Source: Eonycteris spelaea (Eukaryota > Chordata > Mammalia > Chiroptera > Pteropodidae). From it: 64,000 bases of DNA. Numbering within the stretch: the stretch's first letter is position 1; each line of letters opens with the position of its first letter. The position numbers and the translations under genes were made by a program. The notes under the pieces were generated by a model. It searched no databases. It worked only from the letters and a program-made list of their open reading frames with translations, and had not been told where the DNA came from. The stretch is taken from the NCBI GenBank assembly GCA_003508835.1, contig PUFA01000164.1, positions 2,666,001 through 2,730,000 of the forward strand, written 5' to 3'. Shown in pieces: positions 12,742 to 24,215 of the stretch.

Positions 12742-12905
12742 TTTTCTTACTACTTTACCTGATTACTCATTTACTGTCTCCTACCTAGAACGTAAGCTCT
12801 AGGAGAGCAGAATCTTTATTACATGATGAAGGGTTTTGTTCTCGGAGCCTGGAACAATGGCTGCCATATAACTGATACCCAATAAATGTGTGTTGAAGGA
12901 ATTAA
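12742..12905 (+). mobile_element. L2 LINE, 3' end
   Basis: 'ctagaacgtaagctctaggagagcagaat' leading to 'cctggaacaatggctg' and 'cccaataaatgtgtgttgaagga' is the classic L2 3' terminus. It completes the L2 that is interrupted by the Tigger-type element. Confidence 0.8.
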
Positions 12906-13812
12906 CAAACGAGTCTATGCATTTTCAAGGTGAGATAATAAAATGCATAATGTCATATTTTTCTTTTAAGAACAGAAACAATCTCCTGAAATGTTCCTAC
13001 TACTAAAAAGGTATATATATGTAAAGTTTCTTTGAAGTAAATAGAAAAGATAAAAACGGACCTTTCTTTTACTAACACTTTCCACTTATTTTTAGTTTTC
13101 TGAAGTCTTCTGACCGGATGTAATTACCTCTGTGAGAGAGATATGGACTGGGAAGGGGCATGTGCCAGCACTCTAGGGAGCTGGAAACATTATATATCTT
13201 GATCTGAGTTGTGGTTACGTGGGTTTATACATATGTAAAAATTTATTCGGCAGTACAGTCAAGACATATGTTTTACTGATGTAAATTGTCTTTAAATATG
13301 TATGTATATATAATTTTGAAAAGTCTTCACCTGGTTTGGTTCTGGCTGAACAAAAATATAAACCAGCTTCGCAAGCATTAAGAACATAGAAGCTTCTTTC
13401 ATGTAAATTTATTTTTCAGATAGTATCAAATCTTGATTTTTGAAATCTTAGGTGGGTCAATAAAGAACACTTTGAACACATTTTGACATATAGTTTATCA
13501 GGTTCTCTTTATTTACATCGTTAAAGATCAATCTATACTGCACAAATTCCTGTAAAAGAGGAGTCTTTCTTTCATGAGGATATTATTCTCTTTTGAATAT
13601 ACAACTTTTGTTAGTGGAGACTGAGCATTAATTTACTTTATGAACTGTTATGAAAATGATCTATCTTAAGTCCTTAGCACTTGTCTGTGAAGAAATACTC
13701 TATTGGCCATGTAGAGGACTTCCCTTTGTATTAAATTTGTATTTGCCTATTCTTTCCATTTGGGTCTCATTGCTAAATTACATGGCCAAACTAACACAAA
13801 TTTAAGAGTAAT
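12906..13812. other. Unassigned AT-rich sequence
   Basis: No exon, RNA gene or repeat family recognised. TA-rich short runs occur near 13,010 and 13,300. Confidence 0.4.
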
Positions 13813-13963
13813 TTCTGAATGGAAATCTAATATCCTCCAATATCTTAATTACAAATTACATGTTTTATAAATAGTAATTAAACTTTTTGTGTGTGTGTGT
13901 GGTGCAGTCGTGATATACATATTCCATGAGGCACTGAAAGCCTAGGAGTAATTGTAGTATTAG
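13813..13963 (+). repeat. Copy B of the unnamed ~145-bp repeated segment
   Basis: Direct-orientation relative of 1,481-1,624, about 12.3 kb away. This copy carries a short (TG)n expansion at 13,889-13,902, where the other copy has a T run followed by 'ggtgg'. The 'ccatgaggcactgaaagcct' block is nearly identical in both. Confidence 0.7.
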
Positions 13964-14224
13964 GGCAAACTTCATCTGCTGGCCAAGTTAGCTGTTTCTT
14001 TCCTGGCATGGGTTGAGAGGCTGGATGTTCCCCAATCCAAAAATATCTGCCCATTGTCCTGTGGCTGCTCCAGGAAAATCCATTTTCAGGGCTTTCTCTT
14101 TTTTCGTAGAGAACTAAACATTCTCATACTTTAAGTAATACTTCAGTGTTACCTTCTCAATGATACCGATAGCCGAAAGTAATTTCTCTTTTCTTTGACA
14201 CACTGATGCCATTCACTTATTATT
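13964..14224. other. Unassigned sequence
   Basis: No recognised features. Confidence 0.35.
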
Positions 14225-14330
14225 CAGGCATTCAGTATTTACAAAGTCCTGCCATGTGTCAGGCACAAAGTGGCCTTGAGGATAGATAGACACAGAAGAC
14301 ATGACTGTATCTTACCAAGATTTTAGTTTG
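14225..14330 (-). mobile_element. L2 3'-end fragment
   Basis: 'ttcaggcattcagtatttac' followed by 'cctgccatgtgtcaggcac' is a diverged reverse complement of the L2 terminus 'gtgcctggcacat...aataaatatttgttgaatga'. Confidence 0.45.
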
Positions 14331-14356
14331 GATTAGTTGTTTTTAAAGTCAGTTTC

Positions 14357-14472
14357 ACATCATAATTGCTACGAGAGCCTCTGGAAGCAGAACTTGTGGA
14401 TATGGGAGCTGGGAATGTATATTTTTAACAAGTTCCTAGATGATTATGATACACATTTCTAGCGACCTGGTT
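14357..14472. mobile_element. MER5-like hAT fragment
   Basis: 'gagctgggaatgtatattttt' followed by 'aacaagttcctagatgattatgat' matches the MER5-type block 'gagaatttgcatttctaacaagttcccaggtgatgctgat'. Only the second half of the element is recognisable. Confidence 0.5.
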
Positions 14473-16439
14473 TCTACCCTTCCACAATATTTCCATTGCG
14501 AGAGTCTGACCAACTTTGGAGTAAAAAGAGAGTTTTTGTATAGAACTGAGTCTCTCTAACTTTTTTTAGATGTTAGCATTGGTTATAGTTGTAGTCTTTT
14601 GTCGGGAGGATAGTCTTATTCCAATGTGAATGATATGTAGTTAATATCAAATTCGTTGAACAATAAGCGAATGAATGACAGTCTTTTCAAAATGAGCTGT
14701 TTTCACATGAAACATCTCATATATGGCATGGCTTCAAGACCTATAAAGGGACTTAAAAATTCTGAGATTCTCGGATGGTTGTTGTCATGCCTTGATTTAA
14801 CAGTGTCTAAATAATCTATACCTTTTTTTTTTTTTTTTTTACTGAGTTAAAAGAAACATCTTTATCTACTGGCACAGGTAATTACATGCATCATCCTAAA
14901 CCTGTTTTATTCAAGGGCATTGAGTTTTTTTTGAGTGCATTTTAAGGATTAAATCTTGACGTATTTTACATTTGTATTTTAAGATATCTCATCTACAAAA
15001 CAAGACCTATTCTCCATTTTCTAGGTTAGGTAAAATGTTATCAAGTCACCATTGAAAATGCCATAGTCTGTACAGACTAAGCAAACAGAGAAAAATATTG
15101 CATTTCTATGGTTGCACACGGGAAACAATGTAATATTATTATTTTATATTACCATGTTAAAAATTTGGAAGATTCAAGAAATACATAATGTTAAATAAGT
15201 TGTAATATAGCATATTTTCAAAATGATAAACTCTTTAGGAATTTGGCAATAAAGTGATAAGGAGATGATGCAGTATTAAAGAAGTTAGTTTCTACTTTAA
15301 ATTTTCTTTGTCTATTATTTTTATAGATGTCTTATAATTCAATCTATATACTGACCTTTTATTCTGACTGCTACCTTAACTGCGCCTATCACACATTTTT
15401 TGGAGATGACTATAAATTATGAAAAATTGAAAGTGCCCCCAAAAGTGTTAAATCAAATGCAATAAAATTGAGTGTTGACATTTTCCAAAAGTGCAAAAGT
15501 GCAATAGCAAGAGTTTCAGAGTGTTAAATATTACCATTAAAGGAAACTCTACCTGAGAAAATTAAATCCGAGTAGAAGGTGAAGAAACTTTTATATTTGG
15601 CATAAAAGGTTACTTCCTTACTCTTTCTAATGGAATATAATTAAGCACTTAATTGCTTTTATTCCCTTCAAATCAGACATTGGAGGGCAGATAGGTCAGG
15701 ACACTGTCTGCCTTATTTATTCCAATAAAATGTAAACAATTGACCTAGAAACAAATTGATGAGACAAGGCTCAACAGTGAGACAATATGCAGGCAAAAGG
15801 ATCAATTAGATATTCATTAAGCTTCAAATGTGAAAGTAGCTACCTTGTTCTAAGAAATGTTAATTGTTTTATTTATGTTGAGCTTGGAGTATAAGTATAT
15901 ATCCAGATTCTTAACTAGCCCACACTTAAAGGATCTTTAATAAAAGGGAAATGAAGTTGTTTTTGTTGGTTTTTGTCAAAAGAAACAGGTGTTAAGCATA
16001 GATATTTAAAGATATATCTTATTTAAAATTTAGATAACAATCTTTCTCATGATCTCAATGATTTAATTTTGCTTCAGTTGTTAATCAAGCCAACTAAAAT
16101 GTATCAAGCTATCATATGAATCATATTATAGTATTCATTATTGTATAATATAAGAGAAAATGGAGGCATAATCACTAATAAGCATTCTATATTTTAGGAG
16201 ACATAAAAATAATTAATTTAACAGTTGTTTTATTTTAGAGATGAAGGAACTGAAAACTATAAAGTCATCATAGCTGGTTAGCAGCAGCGCTGGAACCAGA
16301 AACTAAATCCCCTGTGAACGAAAGCAATTACTTTAGGACATAGCTGATTAACTTGTCCTAGTCATTCTACATCTCTACATACTTTCTGGATGACCTCAAG
16401 ACTAATGTTGTTTTAGTTATGTTGGCCCTAATCCTATTC
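14473..16439. other. Unassigned AT-rich sequence with poly(T) at 14,823
   Basis: About 2 kb without recognised transposon or exon, apart from a T18 run at 14,823-14,840. The stretch at about 15,640-15,850 is rich in TAATT/ATTAG/CAATT homeodomain-like cores and has no repeat signature. It is a candidate regulatory element only. Confidence 0.4.
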
Positions 16440-16770
16440 TGTTCTCAATCTACCTGGCATTTTTCAGTAAGGTGTTCTACCAATCAACACATCACTTACA
16501 AGGTAAAGTCAGGTCCTCTCTGCTTGCTCTTACACACTTTTCAACCTCATACTCTGCTACCCTAAATCAACACCTAATTCTTCCTTCAGTGATATATTGT
16601 TTCTAGTACCCATCCACACACGTCTGTGCCTTCTTTTGAGTTCTGCCCTTCGCTTCGCATGTCTTTCCCAGTCTCCCCCTTTTTCACATGAAAAATTCTT
16701 ATTTAATTTTCAGGGATAAGGTCAGTTGTCCTTTTTTTTTTTTCTTCCCCAGAAAGCTTTCCATAAACTT
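16440..16770 (+). mobile_element. Possible L2 fragment
   Basis: Pyrimidine-rich sequence with 'tctgccctt' and 'agggataaggtcagttgtcc' in an order loosely resembling the L2 3' portion. Too diverged for a firm call. Confidence 0.25.
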
Positions 16771-17794
16771 GAAATGCCTTCTGCTGGGAAAGGCAATCTC
16801 TGGCATTCAGTCTTTCAACTTCCGCAACTTCTACTCAGCTGCATAAAAGTGGGCCTTGGCCTGAAAACTTCCTTGCCAAGAGATAGAGAGCCTGTACAGT
16901 CTATCCTGGGTGTATCACCTTTTGTGGAAATATCTTTCCCTGTTTCATGCTCAATGAATGCTCTTTTCTTCTGCTAACACGTGTATGTCAATGGCCCTTA
17001 ATCATGCTCTGAGCTTTTGGTATTTCAGACTTTACGGTGGGGCGTTGGGATCCTTCTGCTGCAGCACAAGATTGATGTGAGTAGGCCAATCGCCCTATAT
17101 CAGCTGCTGGGTGAGGGGACAGTGAGTTGGTAGCCATGAAAGATGAATGCATACTATCGGATCTGATCTTGCTGTCTCTTCCATAGAGAAGAGCAACAAG
17201 AGAGTAAGTAAAGCATTGCTTCATCTAGTTCTTGGCTGCACTGTTTTTCCGTGGCAACACTGATACCAAGATGCAATGAGCAGAAGTGTTGGAGTCCTCC
17301 TCTGCGATTGGTAACTGGTGCACCATGTTCTGTTCCTCTGGGATTGATACTCAGTGCTTGGTATTCTGCAATACACCTTCCATGAACTTGGGCTAAGTGT
17401 TTCTCTGCATATTTTTATATTAGTATTTACCACATCACTGGGATATGTTTGTCTGTCCAACCATACTGTATGCTACTTGGAAGACCAGGTGCACTGAATT
17501 GGAACAGCTGCCTCTGTAATTTCTTAAATTGTTTTCAAAATTTTCATGACTCCAAACATTTCCTACTTGAATCCTGAACTTATATGTCCATGCTAGATCT
17601 TTTTCATGATTACCAAGATTTTATTACCACTATATCTTCTAAGTAGTTCTTCTCTCATCATATGTATCACAGTGCATTGAATAATTTGGGTATAGGTCAG
17701 GACTCTTAATGTTGAAAATTGCATTTTAAATTATTTTGTGTACCTAATTCTTATGTACTAAATGCATGTATCTGTTTGCTTAGTTTATTTTTTA
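16771..17794. other. Unassigned sequence
   Basis: ORFs of 78-83 codons occur on both strands at 16,726-17,460 but match no family I know and overlap in conflicting frames. No splice or repeat signature recognised. Confidence 0.35.
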
Positions 17795-18352
17795 TAGATT
17801 TTATTTTTTAGGGCAATTTTAATTCACAGCAAAATTGAGCAGAAGTACAGAGTTCCTATAGACTCCCTGTTCCCATACATGCATAGCCTCTCTTGTTATC
17901 AACATCCATGCCAGAGTGGTACATTTGTTATAATTACAAACTACATTGACACAGCATTATTACCCAAAGTCTGTAGTTTATTTTAGTGTTCATTGCTGGT
18001 GCTGTACATTTTGTGGGTCTTGACAAATGTATAATGCATATATCCACCATTATAGTATCATACAGAATAGTTTCACTACCATAAAAATTCTCTGTGCTCT
18101 ACCTATTCATCTCCTCCTCTTCTCTAATTTCTGCCTTTTTCTAGACTGTCATATAGTTAGAATCATACAGCATGTAGTCTTGGCTTCTTTCATTTAGTAA
18201 TATGCATTAATTTTATTTCATGTATTTTATGGTTGGTAGCTCATTTCTTTTTAGTGCTGAATAATATTCCATTGTTTGGATGTACCACAGTTTATCCATT
18301 CACCTACTGAAGGATATCTTTGTTTGGCAATTATGAATAAAGCTGCTATTGC
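17795..18352 (-). mobile_element. Old L1 (L1M-type) 3' end
   Basis: Reading left to right, this is the reverse complement of an ancient L1 3' UTR and the end of ORF2. It runs from 'ttcacagcaaaattgagcag' through 'caccattatagtatcatacag', 'agaatcatacagcatgtagt' and 'ctgaataatattccattgt' to 'tttggcaattatgaataaag'. The order is collinear with L1M antisense sequence. No intact ORF remains. Confidence 0.8.
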
Positions 18353-18827
18353 TTAGTTATTTTCACAATCCAAAATATTTTAAAAACCATTAAAATATAT
18401 GGACATGTACGAAGCCAGCAGAGGTTTTAAAGGTAGTGGCACTCTCACCTTTGTTTCTGACAAATAAGAAGAATCTGGAATTAAAAATTTCAGATAATGA
18501 GATTGTCCCTCTAATAAAAGTTTGATAAGAATTTGAATTGTGATAGTGGCAGAAGCACCAAGGAGGAGAGATTTGCATTTGAGAGACTGAATGAAATTGA
18601 AAATATTTAGTAATTACATCATTTTTGAGCCATGTTAACGTTCTAGAGTCAACATCTTGTTTCTGATAATGACTTCTGCTTAGATTTTTGGGTTTTCCCT
18701 ACCTAAATTATAGCAGTTTTTCTGGAAAATGATGAGTATTATTTTGAAAAAAAAAAAAAAGACAATTGATTGGAGATAGTATTCTTTTAAAATGTGGTTT
18801 TAAACAATGTTTCCAACATGTAAAAAC
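18353..18827. other. Spacer between two L1 copies
   Basis: No recognised feature besides an A14 run at 18,748-18,761. Confidence 0.4.
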
Positions 18828-19305
18828 ATTTTTCAATTAAAGTTGACATTCAATGTTACATTAGTTTTCGGTATACAGCATAGTGGTTAGATATTTATTT
18901 AATTTATGATGTGATCCTCCTGGATTAGTCTAGTCTCACCTGGCACTATACAGAGTTATTACAGTATTACTGACTGCATTCCCTGTGCTGTACATCACAT
19001 CCCTGTGACTGTTTTGTAACTACCAATTTGTACTTCTTAATCCCTTCACCTTTTTCATCCAGCTCCCCAAACTCCTCCTCCCAGTTTGTTCTCTGTTTCA
19101 GAATCTGTTTTCATTTTGTTTATTCATTTATTTTGTTCCTTAGATTCCACATAAGTGAAATCATATGATATTTGGTTTTTTTTTCTGACTTATTTCACTT
19201 AGCTTAATATCCTCTAGGTCCATCTGTTGTTGCAAATGGCAAGATTTCAATTTTGTATGACTAATATTCCATTTTATATATGTACTACAACTCTTTATTT
19301 GATTG
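18828..19305 (-). mobile_element. L1 3' UTR and ORF2 end, bat-like, half of an inverted copy
   Basis: Antisense L1 3' UTR with the blocks 'gtatacagcatagtggttag', 'gcactatacagagttattac', 'ctgtgctgtacatcacatcc' and 'taactaccaatttgtacttc', then the antisense end of ORF2 ('cataagtgaaatcatatgat', 'ttcacttagcttaatatcct'). These 3' UTR blocks resemble the L1 of bats as I remember it. At about 19,305 the sequence switches strand into ORF2 in plus orientation, so this is the 3' half of a twin-primed insertion. Confidence 0.8.
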
Positions 19306-19852
19306 ACAACATACTGAATGGGAGAAAATATTGCCAATGCTACACCTGGTAAAGGGTTAATGCTCCAAATTTATAAAGAATGCATACAACTCAACATCAA
19401 ACAATCCAATTAAAAAATGGGCAGAGGACCTGAATAGACATTTCTGCAAAGAGGAAAAACAGATGGCCAATAGACATATGAAAGATGCTCAATGTTACTA
19501 ATCATCAGAGAAATATAAATTAAAACCACAATGAGCTATCACCTCACATCTGTCAAAATGGCTATCACCAATAATAAATCAACAAACAAGTGCTGGCAAG
19601 GGTGTGGAGAAAAGGAAACCCTCGTGCACTGTTGCTGGGATTGCAAATTGGTACAGCTACTATGGAAAAATTTAGAGGTTCCTCAAATAATTAAAATAGA
19701 ACTACCTTATGACCCAGTGATTCCATTTCTAGGTATTTATCCAAAGAAAACTAAAATACAAATTTAAAAAGATATCTGCCACCCTATGTTAATTGCAACA
19801 CTATTTATAATAACCAAACAATGGAAGCAACCTAAATGTCCTACATTCTGGA
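19306..19852 (+). pseudogene. L1 ORF2 C-terminal remnant, inverted 5' half
   Basis: Plus-strand coding remnant of the LINE-1 ORF2 protein (endonuclease/reverse transcriptase), C-terminal region. The longest open piece, 19,531-19,767 (78 codons), contains '[10 protein letters not shown]', '[14 protein letters not shown]', '[14 protein letters not shown]' and '[11 protein letters not shown]', all diagnostic of the ORF2 C-terminus. The piece ends at 'WKQPKCP'-like sequence, just upstream of the ORF2 region found inverted at 18,828-19,305. No endonuclease or catalytic RT motif is retained. It is dead. Confidence 0.85.
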
Positions 19853-20639
19853 TAGTTTTTGTTTTATTTTGTGTGAGCCTATGAAAAATGAACCAACACA
19901 TAAATTTACACCATACACAGCTTCCATCAAGTAAAGATGAGTAATATAAGGATTTAATTTTAGGTGATCTCAAACATCATTTGAATGATGAATCAAAGTA
20001 TAGTGAATGGACATAACTATCTTTTCAGGTGTTAAGCCCCAGAGAAAAATATGATTAAATAAATAGCATTCTAACCATGCATTGATGGAATCGTTTTTGC
20101 TAATAATCAAATAGACTAGTCAGATTAGGAAGTAATGGTTTTTAATGCATTTTCTAAAGAATAAGTGAAGTGAATAGACATGAAGTCACTACCAGGCTGC
20201 TCTGTACTAGTAATAATCACTTTATAAAAGGTTAATAAATGTCAAGTAAAAGCAGCTTTGACCTGTCTAAAGGTTAAGCCGAAAACAGCTTGAATGAAAA
20301 AAAAGGAATTGCAGATTATTGCATCTATTGACTGACACTGACACTTAGAGAATAGACAATTTTGGAATGATTAATTGATAATTAAATCTCAAACATGCAT
20401 CTTAACCTCTAAACATGAAGATAATTTAAGAGCCTTATCAGACTCCTATTGCTTACTAATGTATTTCTCTTCCCCTTGCTTTCTAAGGAGCAGCAAAGTC
20501 GGTGATTAGTTTTATTTCTTAGTATCTTCATAATGTTTTATTAGTGGAGAAGATAGACACAAGTAGGTCTCACAGCACAGGGTGGGGCAGAGCCCCAAAT
20601 GTCACTCTCCTGTCTAACATCAAACAGGTGTTCCCAATT
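19853..20639. other. Unassigned AT-rich sequence
   Basis: No exon or repeat recognised. Confidence 0.4.
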
Positions 20640-21056
20640 ACATTGGGATGGATACCAAACACTCAGCTTGGAAGAAGTACTTTATGGTATGCTCTTGCCT
20701 TCTTCTTTGGCTTTCTCTCTCACCACTTCTTCAAAATCACACGCGTCAGCTAGTAAACTACTTGCAATTCCTCCAAATACTTCATGCTCTTGATGAAACC
20801 CAGAATGCCATGTCCCTTCTTCCAGTGCTAGGCTAATTCCTGTTCACATTTCAGGATTCATTCTTGTCATCTTTTTTGGGAAGTATTTCCTGATCCCTCC
20901 AGGTGGAACTCCTTTATCCCAAGATGACTACGGTGCACTCACATTTTACTCATTCCTCTCTGCCTTGCCCTCTTTAGGACACGGAGGCTGACTCCTAGCA
21001 GAAAGTCTGGCCCATATCAGGTGCTCAATAAATGCCTGTTGAATAAATAAATGGAT
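20640..21056 (+). mobile_element. L2 LINE 3' end
   Basis: Ends in 'aggtgctcaataaatgcctg' plus 'ttgaataaataaatgg', with an upstream 'tgggaagtatttcctgatccctcc' that corresponds to the L2 'agaggccttccctgaccacc' block. Three overlapping 62-69-codon ORFs here are L2 debris, not genes. Confidence 0.7.
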
Positions 21057-22029
21057 TTCTTAGGGATAAAGAGAGACTATTTGACAATAGAAGGCTAGAG
21101 GTGTAGTTTTTTTGTTAATTTTGGCTGAAACCCAAATTTTATAGCATGGTGTAATCAGAATTTTTTCAGAAAGAGAGCTCCCATTTATTTATTTTCGGTT
21201 GATATTAGCCTTTCTTTTTCCTTAATGCAATAATCAGAAAATAATTAAATATAGCTCTATGGTTTGCTTTGCAACTTCCTATGAAATCAAACTCCTTAAG
21301 ATTTTTTTTTTTCATCTGTTACTACATTCTAGTATGGCTATTAAAAAAGTCATAATTGTTTTAATGACACTGAACAACCTGCAGGGGCTATCCATGTTTC
21401 TTTTTCTTTTCTTTCTTTCTTTTTTTTCTTAGCACAGAATAACAACATTAACAAACGCATCCGTCTCGTCTAGATGTAAATGTGTAGTATATTAAAATAT
21501 ACACAAGTTTTGGTGGTGCCCTGCCGTGAAAGACTCTTGTTTTGTGATGAGCTTTATTACCGATCAGAAAATAAGTATAATGGGAGGTGGTCTATGAGAA
21601 ATCAAATTACACGTAATTTCTCTTAATAGCATATAGATTTGGTACAGCACACTTTTCTCTTATGTTCACTTTTCAAACAGATTCTAAGGGTTGAGCACAT
21701 GTACAGCAGAGACCAGAAGATCCCAAGTAACCCATCTCTCCTTGGCTGACAGAACCTGTACCTGGGTTGTAGAGGAGATGTGGGAGAACCTGGGGGACTT
21801 TGACAGCTGGGGGAGAGTTAAAAATTATCTAAAGGTTTAATATTTTCTCCAGGCTTACTAGCTTGAGGTGTTGGAGAATAACGTCTCTGCAATCTTTTAC
21901 TGGATGCTAAGCTATGCAGGTTCAGGGGTGACCTTTGAAAAGGCAAGCTTAAAAATAGAAACAAGGAAAATAATAATTGAATAGAGATATCAGTGGCTGC
22001 ACATTTTGGGGAAGATTGACCTCATAAAT
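21057..22029. other. Unassigned sequence
   Basis: T-rich and C/T-rich runs at 21,301-21,312 and 21,398-21,429. Nothing else recognised. Confidence 0.4.
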
Positions 22030-23060
22030 TTACTCTAGGCAAGCTTACTAAACAAAGAAAACAAAATAACAACCCTCAGGAGGAAAATAGGCGGAATCTA
22101 AAGTTGCTACAATATATTATCTAAAAAGTTAAATATTAAAAAAATATGAGACATGCAAAGAAATAAAGTGTGACACATTTAGGGGAAAAAGTAGTGAATA
22201 AAAACTACCTCTAGATGTCTTCAGATGTTGAATTTAGTATGTAGAGTTAAAAGCAACTATATAAATATGTTCGAAAACCTAAAGGAAACTATATTTAAAG
22301 ATTTAACGGAAAGTGTGCTGACAATCATTCAATGAATAGAAATAATGGGATGGAAATTATTAAAAATAGAGAACCAAATGGAAATTCTGTAATTGAAACA
22401 TACAACCACTGAAATTAAAAAAAAAAAAATCTACTAGAGAGGCTCAACAGAAACCTTGAGGTGCCAGAAGAGAAAATCAGTGAGTTTAAAGATAAATAAA
22501 CAGAAATTATTCAAGCAGAAGAATGGAGGAAAATATCGAAGTAAAATGAACACAGTCTCAGAGAAATGCATGATGTTATACATCATTCAGACACATGTGT
22601 AATGAGCCCTAGAAGGAAAACAAAGAGAAAAATAGACATAAAAATATTTGAAGAGAAAATTGCTAAAAACTTCCCAAATTTTATAAAAAATGTTAATTTA
22701 CAAATCTAGGAAGTTCAATGAATCTCAAGTAAGATAAACACAAAATTATCCACACTTAGCACAATGGTCAAACTTTTAAAAGCCAAAGCCAAAAAGAAAA
22801 GCTTGAAAAAAGCAAGAGAAAAAAACCCTCTAGATATAGGGCAACAACAACATAATAATAAACTGGCTTCTGCTCAGAGACGATGTAGGACAGAAGGCAC
22901 TGGAATAAGTTATTCACATTGCTGAAAAGAAAATGTCAACCAAGAGTCCTACCCAAATAATTTCAAATGGTACACTAAGAAATATTTATTTATCATAAAG
23001 GAAGGCATTAATGGAGAAATAGAAGAATAGTTCATGTACTGAGGGTAAGTTTATATGAAT
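22030..23060 (+). mobile_element. HAL1 / old L1 ORF1-type fossil
   Basis: A-rich plus-strand sequence collinear with the ORF1 region of HAL1/L1ME elements. The order is 'ggcggaatctaaa' near the start, 'agagaaaatcagtgagttta', 'acagaaattattcaagcaga', 'tttgaagagaaaattgctaa' plus 'aaacttcccaaattttat', 'aagttcaatgaatctcaagt' and 'aagagtcctacccaaataat'. These correspond to the coiled-coil, RRM and C-terminal parts of the ORF1 RNA-binding protein. Stops and frameshifts are frequent. HAL1 (ORF1 only) versus a full L1 cannot be settled by eye. Confidence 0.7.
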
Positions 23061-23784
23061 AAAAATGCATGTTGCTTGGGAGAGGTTGGTGGTAGAAATA
23101 TGTCTGACTTCTCTTCTGATTGCTTCTATCAGGATAATCAGCTAAGTTTTAAGCAGGAGAGGAGGTGTTAGATATTTGAGGAGAAAGGAAGCATGTGAAA
23201 TGTGGCCTAGGAAATGGGAAGAGAGAATTGAATTAGGGAATGTGGTAGGATTTTGGAACTGCACTAAGGATCTATTGCAAGTTAGTGATCATGTATTTAA
23301 AGTTCAACTAGTAATCAAATGTTTTTCTCAAGCCAAGGTCATCTACACAGGTGTAGGTGCAGTGGAGGGGAAAAAAGAAGGAGATGTGAGGTTATATGAA
23401 GGGAGCATACTGACTGAGGATGGACTCTGACCTGGATGTGGAAGGAAATGAAGACATGTCAGAAGTATCAGAATCGTTGGGTTGGATATCAAGGGTGTTG
23501 GGGATAAAACATGAGCAAAAGAACAGAAGTAGAAATAAGTATAGAATATATGTATATATTTTTAAAAATTAAGAATTTAAATCTGCCTGGTGTGACAGGC
23601 ATGTAATGGGAAATTTATAAGGTTAAAAATTTGGTTTGAAAATATAAACTCAAATGACAGATATTTTCTTAATTTCGTTGACTCTCTGATTTATCTCCCT
23701 AATAACCTTTGATGTTAGCAAATTTGGGGATTGAAGTCAAGGCAATGATCTACCATAGTCAATAGCAAGCCCAGCTCAATCATG
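23061..23784. other. Unassigned sequence, possible antisense L2
   Basis: G/A-rich sequence including an 84-codon ORF (23,176-23,430) that I cannot assign. The composition resembles antisense L2 in places but no diagnostic block is clear. Confidence 0.3.
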
Positions 23785-24215
23785 AAAGTGAACTCCACCT
23801 TCTCTCAGTCTATGTGTAAATCAGTCCTTCCACTGTCCACCAGGTCCTGTTTACCGTGTCCTCTGCCTCTCTTTCACTCTGTCAGCTTCATCCCACTGGT
23901 CTCCCCAGTGTTCCTCACACATGCCTTGATATCTAAATGGTTCCCTTCCTCAACTCCTTTGTCTTAAACACATGACATCTTCTCAGGCTTGGCTTGATCC
24001 TACTTAAAAGTGAAGATTCTTCCTTTGCCACTCTGCTTTTTGAAAACACTCCTCACCCCCTTTATCCTGTTTCTTTTTTTTTTTTGTTATACCTTCTAAC
24101 ATTCTCAATAATTTATAAATTTAGTACATTATTGTTTTTTCCACCACTAGAATGTAAGCCCCATTGAGGCGGGATGTTTTGTCTTTGTTGCTCAGCATCT
24201 AGAACAGTATCCTGA
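23785..24215 (+). mobile_element. L2 LINE 3' end
   Basis: The 3' part reads 'ccaccactagaatgtaagcc' followed by 'ccattgaggcgggatgtttt' and 'ctcagcatctagaacagtat', the L2 3' signature. Upstream C/T-rich sequence (23,790-24,050) continues the element. A T10-plus run lies near 24,073. Confidence 0.65.
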
